DNA from: Rhipicephalus microplus
Lineage: Eukaryota; Arthropoda; Arachnida; Ixodida; Ixodidae
Length of the DNA stretch: 64,000 nt
Assembly (NCBI RefSeq): GCF_043290135.1
Contig: NC_134700.1
Coordinates: forward strand, 242,987,088 to 243,051,087
Reading direction: 5' to 3'
Below, piece by piece: positions 58,541 through 64,000 of this stretch (the stretch's first letter is position 1; each line of letters opens with the position of its first letter). The position numbers and the translations under genes are program-made. The notes below the pieces were generated by a model, which ran no database searches, was not told the DNA's origin, and saw only the letters and a list, made by a program, of their open reading frames with translations.

Positions 58541-60924
58541 ATGCCGCCATTTTTACGCTCCTAAACCTTGAAATATGCAAATGAACAGTGTATCAGAGTG
58601 CAATTAGACAACTCCAGCATAGCCACGTTTATTTGTGTTGCACCTTTCTTTTCACCACGCAAGCCTTGTTGCACGCTCGTACACGTGGCCATGGTATAGC
58701 AATATGAAGAGTGGGCTTTCGTGGTCCACAGAGTTTTCGGTCACTGGAATGTTACAAGGCGTCGGTGCGCTGCAGATCCAGCAACCGGATGCAAGCGGCC
58801 CGGACGACGATATTGGGGTTTCAAAAGGAACTCGTTTCTTTTTTTTGCCTTTGATCATTCCAGTAAAAAGGCTCCGGAATTTGTTGTCATCGTGGTACGT
58901 GTCCATTGGTAACAAGAAAACAACTAAACCGCTGGGTTGAAGTGGTAAAAAAAAAAACTGGAATATGTGAATCGAACTACGAGTGCAGAGCGTCGTAGGA
59001 TCCCCATGTGTGGATCTATGTTGGTGTAACGCAAGATTACGTATCTAGAGGGCACTACTTCAAGTGTAATGAGTTTTCACTATTACACACGTGTTATGAC
59101 CAAAGCCTGTATCACATGCGAGCAATTTTGTCCCGAGAGCGGCGCTGCAGCCATCACACGAACGCAAAACCAGTTTTTAGAGCGTCTGCTGGTTGGTGTG
59201 ATGCATAGATAACTCCCGCGCGCTTCCCTTTCCGCTCACTACAGCAACCACATTCGGCTATGACGAAGTGAGCGAAGAAACAAAACTATGACACAGAACA
59301 GACCTTCTTCATAAGTGCGTTTATCCCCGTTCGGGAGTGGAAAGCCCGTTGAGGGCGACAATTCCAGACAGCTGACTTAATCATCACTCGAAGACGGCTC
59401 GGTGATTTGCAGCAACTCGGGATGTCTAGCCGTGAATGTCGATCTGAGCGCTGCTGTGACTGTAGGCCTCACCACACGTGCGCGTTGCAGCTCTTGCCTC
59501 TTTGAGGCGGTTCCGCGCCCTCCCCCTATCTAGAGAGACGACGCGCTGCTATGCGAAGGTAAGCATATAGAGGGGCTCGCACTGACGGGCTGCAACGCGT
59601 ACATGTGGTCAGGCCTATAATTGGACATTCGCCTTGCAGACAACGACTTTTGGGCGTAATCGCTGCAAGCCAACAAGTTTGCTAGGCCGCGCAGGTGCCA
59701 AAGGACGTAGCCGCTACGCACGAAGGGTACTGAAACCTACCTGGCTCTTCCGCAGTGTCGCTACTGGCCGTCCTGCCACCTGTCGTAATATTCCAAATGG
59801 AGCGGCCCTCTCTCCGGGGCATCCCGCCGTGCCTTGCGTCCCTATTGTAAAGCTCTGGGTTCTATCCACGTGCACTTCTTAACGCGCGCGTGTGTCGGTG
59901 ACCTCAGTCGACTACTGTCTACCGGTTCGGGGCGGGCGAAGGACCGCGCCTCCACGGGTGCGCTGGAATACGAGGGCATCCGCCCTCTCCCCGACCGGCG
60001 TAGGCGCGGCTGCCGGAGCTTGCACAACTACGGCGCAACTACACAAAACTACACACACCGACAAGGGAAGCTTGGCTAGCGATGGAGAAGGCGTTGCCAA
60101 CGGGGCCCAATTATGCGCTATCACGTTCTATTCTTGAAAGCGAAGCCGAAGCCTTCTGCAAGTTTTTCATTTATTATCTGTTGGTTTCACGGCCACGTGT
60201 AACTCAAGGTTTCGACACTTTCCACCCGCCGCTACGCAAACGGCGCACAGATCCTGTATACATTCGCTGACCACACATCACTGGGCAGGCGCCGCGGCGT
60301 TTGGTCTGCTGTGGCATTCCTACAAAAGACACAACAGGACCCGAGCGGAAGAGTCGAAGAGGAAATAAGCGCAAAACACCAAGCAAGGGCATATTGTCGA
60401 GAACAAACAATGATGCAAGAAAACGTACACGGGATGTTATTAGCTATGTAATGTGACCAAACGTCCTGATTTAGGCGGGACATGTCTTGGTTTCGGAGTC
60501 CCCCTGTCCCGCCAACCTCCTTGGGGGACAGTGTTTTGTCCCACTTTCGATCGAAGTCCGGTCGCCTCTCAGCCCCCTTCAGAGTTTTTGCCTCAGCGCT
60601 CCTGATTTCACTCAACTCCCATCTAAAGAGGCGCTATTCTTTGCTCCGCTCTCTCTCTTTCTAGCATCATTCCGTTCCATCGCACCTGTTGTACTCGGTA
60701 GGGGTGCTTGCCCAATTCCTGTGGCACATACAGGCGCAGTTTTTGACACACTACGTGCATTTAATTCATATCTGAAAGGCTGCGCCGTTAAATGTGGAGT
60801 TGCCTGTTTGAGCTATATGACATGTTCTTTCTTCTGTCATTCCCAAACACCCACCCTCCTCGTCCCGCTTTGGAGTTTTTGGAATATGGTCACAATGCAA
60901 GTTTAAAGAGAGAGAGGTAGACAA
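58541..60924. other. gene-free stretch with GC-rich block
   Basis: The 59390-60110 part is GC-rich with overlapping open frames on both strands. The 60470-60660 part is pyrimidine-rich. No domain, splice pattern or repeat family was recognised. Confidence 0.35.
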
Positions 60925-61030
60925 AATCATAACATGACGGTTGTAAGGGCCGAACCTAGACCTTCAAGCATCGCATCCGATGCTCCATAGACCACCTGAG
61001 TTACAGTGGAGGCCATGCCCCCGACCACTT
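60925..61030 (-). repeat. degenerate tRNA-like SINE head
   Basis: On the minus strand AACTCAGGTGGTCTATGGAG (A-box-like), CATCGGATGCGATGCTTGAA and GGTCTAGGTTCGGCCCTTAC (B-box-like) follow in order. The family differs from the Ruka-like and the 29262-type SINEs. No stem closure for a real tRNA was seen. Confidence 0.5.
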
Positions 61031-62004
61031 TATGTAGTATATACGTGCACATAAACCTGGGAATTTTAGTCAGATCCAATTGTAGCTTTGGCGGCGAGTG
61101 CGAAACACTCCTTTTCTGCCTTTTGGTATCACGTGGCGCGTGGCCATATTACGAGCTGACAGTTGAGCAATAATCTCTCGCATATTACTTGGAGGTATCA
61201 ATCCTGTCCGAACGATATCGTCTCCATATATGGAAGACAGAAGCGATAATTCAAGACTGTTATTTTTTTGTTAGACACAATAATAACGCGAACTAACAGA
61301 CAATGATGCCAAGAAAAGTAGAGGGGATGATATTACAAGTAATTGTAATGTAAATGTGCCTAAATAGGTGAAGAAGTGATAACTTGCCGCTGGCAGGGCA
61401 TCATTGAAATTATTGCAAGCCGGTTCTCATTAATATCGTGTCTAGCAAAGAAAAGCGATCACTGGAATTTCTACTTCTTTGCTTCATTCATATCATAGAA
61501 TATGGAGACATAGCATACAATATGGAGCATAGAACAGTATGTGCTGTGGGGTAGCTAATAAAGTCGGAACATATTCTGATCGAATGTGGAGACATCCACC
61601 CGAATGTGTGCTTGGACACTAGCCTGCATGAAGCCTCGCGTTTTATCGGCAGCAGAGAAAGATGGACGCGTCCGCGATATTAATAATGCAAGACCGTTAG
61701 AGGATTCTTGCCCGAAAAGTAGGGAAGAAGAGAAAATAAACAGCGGAGAATATAAAGTGGCAGCATGAACTTGCGCAGCTTGTCAGGTTCGTGATGTTTC
61801 TGCTGCTGACGATGATTAAATATGAATGAGCGCTTTGTAATGGGGTGTGTCTTTAAACCTCTCAATCGTTGCGCGATTCGCAAGTCTTGACGCCTGGCGC
61901 GATTCATGGCATCTGCTTCGCAAGATACATGCGTTAAGGAGACTCCTCCTTGCATTACGTGAGATTTGTGTAGCGTTTTCTTTCATTTTTTTGAAGCAGT
62001 TTCA
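61031..62004. other. gene-free stretch
   Basis: Nothing recognised. Short frames only. Confidence 0.4.
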
Positions 62005-62200
62005 AGCAATGGCGTGGTTCAGTGGTAAAGCGATTGTTCATCTCATAGAAGGTCTGGACTCAAAACGCATGCCAGGCAAAGATTCTTCATTATTCATTCA
62101 GTGCATCTGTCAAATTTTCGCTCATGGCCAAAGCTTATTTTTCTCTCATATCTAGCGAAGTCGACAACACCCACGTCACCATAAATTTTTTATCTCCGAA
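62005..62200 (+). repeat. degenerate tRNA-like repeat
   Basis: CAATGGCGTGGTTCAGTGGT then AAAGCG resembles a tRNA A-box region. GGTCTGGACTCAAAA stands where the B box should be but is mutated. The remaining body has no second copy here. Confidence 0.4.
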
Positions 62201-63469
62201 ACATTCTACCAACTCACTGTTTTCAAAGGTTCCAAATCCGCACGATTTTTTCGAACACATTAGAGATAGTCGCTGAAATGACTGAGACATTTGGCGTGGA
62301 ATGACCATTTCTGATTTCTCACTGACTACAAAACTATACGAGTAGCCTATTCGTATAGAGTCTAATTGCTCTGAGAGCAATTAAGAATAAATCAAGTTGT
62401 ACGACAGCCCATCGCCAATCTGCTAACATTCAGAAAGCACACTCCCAACCGCGGTTACCTAAACCGAAAGCCAGAAAAATAATTAACAGTTGGCATACCA
62501 ATCCCCAAAACCACAATGAAGCAAAAACGATGACCCGCTAAAGTGATCTCATATAGCTCGCCCACCTGCTGTTTTTCCCATGTAAAACGTCCTTTTCCAT
62601 GGTTCGTAGCCGGTTCTTCGGGATATTTATGTCTAGTTGTAAGTACGATACCACCGTCCTCAATGACATCTCGTCGCCGCTTGTACAGGCCATTCAGGCA
62701 CAAAAGACAATGCGTCGGGGCCAGCGTTCGAAAACAAACACTCCTTTCCGTACTTCCTGGCCCAAAGGATATAATCTCTTCATGATCAAAACATCCGTTT
62801 TCTCTACAGCGGTATTGGAACAATACTCACTCAAGAGGTTAATCCTCGTTCGACTGCAACGATATTTACATAGTGTGCGGGGCCGGACGACAGACTCTGT
62901 TGGAGGCCCCTTTCACAAGCGAATACCACTTACCCTCGCGGTCACAGTGTTCAGGCTTTGGAGTGTGGAGCCTGTTAATTAGCCCTGTTTCTACAGCCGC
63001 ATGAGCGTGCATATATTTTAAATCCGCTTCGGTGATTCGTCATGGGAGAAATACCAAGGGAAACGACGTTTCAAAAATAACCAAAATGAACCACACTCGT
63101 TGAATTGAGGTAACAGCGTATACCGTCTTCCAGATGACTTACAAATCTAACTTTTTTTTTTTTCAGGTGAGCGGCTGCATTTGCTGAAAATAACTCGCAA
63201 CTCTCCACCATAGATTTCGCGATATCGTGTAGCTGCTGGTAAGCACATAGGACGTTCTTGCCAAGTAGAGCATTGTTCACTCTAATACATCAGCTGTCAA
63301 AATGCGGAAGATATTTAAAAACGTGTTTCTCACTGATACTGCCGTGATGCACGCCCGACGACAAAGCATGGGGCACAATTCAGGCAGTTATGTTCCCAAT
63401 CTTGCGCAGTGAGTACCGAGGACGGTGTAAGGAATATACACCGTGGTATAGAGCACAGCTCGAGAGAAA
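62201..63469. other. gene-free stretch
   Basis: Frames at 62455-62823, 62543-62785 and 62599-62982 overlap on both strands without recognisable motifs. There is a poly-T run at 63151-63163. Confidence 0.4.
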
Positions 63470-63655
63470 ATGTTGACCTCACTCAGACTCACTGAAAAAA
63501 TATTATATGAGCTGGCTCACCCCGACTCAGACTCACCAAACTTTTTCTCAAGCATACTCACTGTAGGACTCACTCTCTCCGAAATATTGCTCACACGAAA
63601 TCGCTTAGACTCACTGCTTTATTTGAATGTGAGGGAGTCGACTTATTAGTGAGCT
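63470..63655. repeat. ACTCACTCAGACTCAC-type low-order repeat
   Basis: The words CTCACTCAGACTCACT, CCCCGACTCAGACTCACC and TAGACTCACTG recur irregularly with a roughly 30-50-base spacing. Confidence 0.55.
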
Positions 63656-64000
63656 CTACTTATGGTAGAGAAACGTCCATCTTGACTACGTGGGTTTGAG
63701 TCCTATTGTGGTGCAAGCGAAATTAATCGTTGACCGTAAGCCTCCTGTGCTCATTAAAGAAATGAAATTAAGTGAATATGCGAGACACCTGTAGGAAAAC
63801 AGTCCAAAATGCGCCTGCACCTCTTCAAGAAATATTCGCTCACTTCTTAGCCCCAGTGTGACATCGCATGCTTTCCGACTGAATCTATAGTTAGCTATAG
63901 TGAGTAGACAAACCATGCACTAACAGTGCCTCATAATAATATGTGGGGGGAAAGCGGCAGCGAATCGATGCGAAATTATGGGACCCGAGAGATAACAAAG
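63656..64000. other. gene-free window end
   Basis: A GGGTTTGAGTCCTATTGTG word at 63691 resembles a tRNA B box, but no A box is present. Nothing else was seen. Confidence 0.35.

Overview
The window looks like intergenic or intronic DNA from a hard tick (Ixodidae). The main reason is at least seven copies, whole or truncated, of one tRNA-headed SINE. It ends in a block reading roughly GGGTTTAACGTCCC on the opposite strand and closely resembles the Ruka SINE known from Rhipicephalus (family name from memory, not searched). I found no host gene I can name. No rRNA, intact tRNA gene, CRISPR array or operon is visible. Almost everything recognisable is a retroelement, a terminal-inverted-repeat (TIR) element or a microsatellite.

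Layout, 0-18 kb. Positions 1565-5877 hold one degraded Ty3/gypsy-type LTR element on the minus strand. It is split by a 5'-truncated LINE (about 2239-3815) and by a Ruka-like SINE with a target-site duplication (3979-4242). A second LINE fragment lies at 800-1520. More LINE remnants lie at 6650-7330 and 12725-13280. The best-preserved LINE (13932-17312) keeps endonuclease and reverse-transcriptase catalytic motifs, with one frameshift and four stops.

18-40 kb. This part holds a TA array, a 0.9 kb element with long imperfect TIRs (19106-20021), more SINEs, and LINE 3' ends with family-specific tandem tails. It also holds a TA-flanked fold-back MITE (26415-26853, with a second copy at 53156-53598), a second tRNA-derived SINE family (29262 and 33421), and a LINE insertion with a twin-priming-like inversion (38403-38995).

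40-50 kb. A run of TA arrays (40646-41634) is broken by four short blocks, three of which form hairpins, including a perfect 100-bp palindrome. Next is a second gypsy element (41690-45232, minus). Its gag, CCHC zinc knuckle, DTG protease and RT/RNase H pieces are readable, and it appears to keep its 5' LTR and a tRNA-Pro-like primer-binding site. That LTR recurs alone at 11742, 21928 and 57015, each time with a CTGT-type microsatellite at the same internal place. Position 46092-47821 is a CCACC-rich element with 16-bp TIRs. Position 48745-49238 is a 494-bp compound tetranucleotide array.

50-64 kb. A SINE with an exact 13-bp duplication interrupts a small open frame (52033-52297). There is a candidate short exon near 53798, an ACAT array, a palindromic LINE RT piece (55385-55690), a repeat containing a CCGT-type array (58090-58540, second copy at 31040-31560), and degenerate tRNA-like repeats. 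The longest frames in the window that consist of repeated [14 protein letters not shown] or PACL units are microsatellite translations, not genes.
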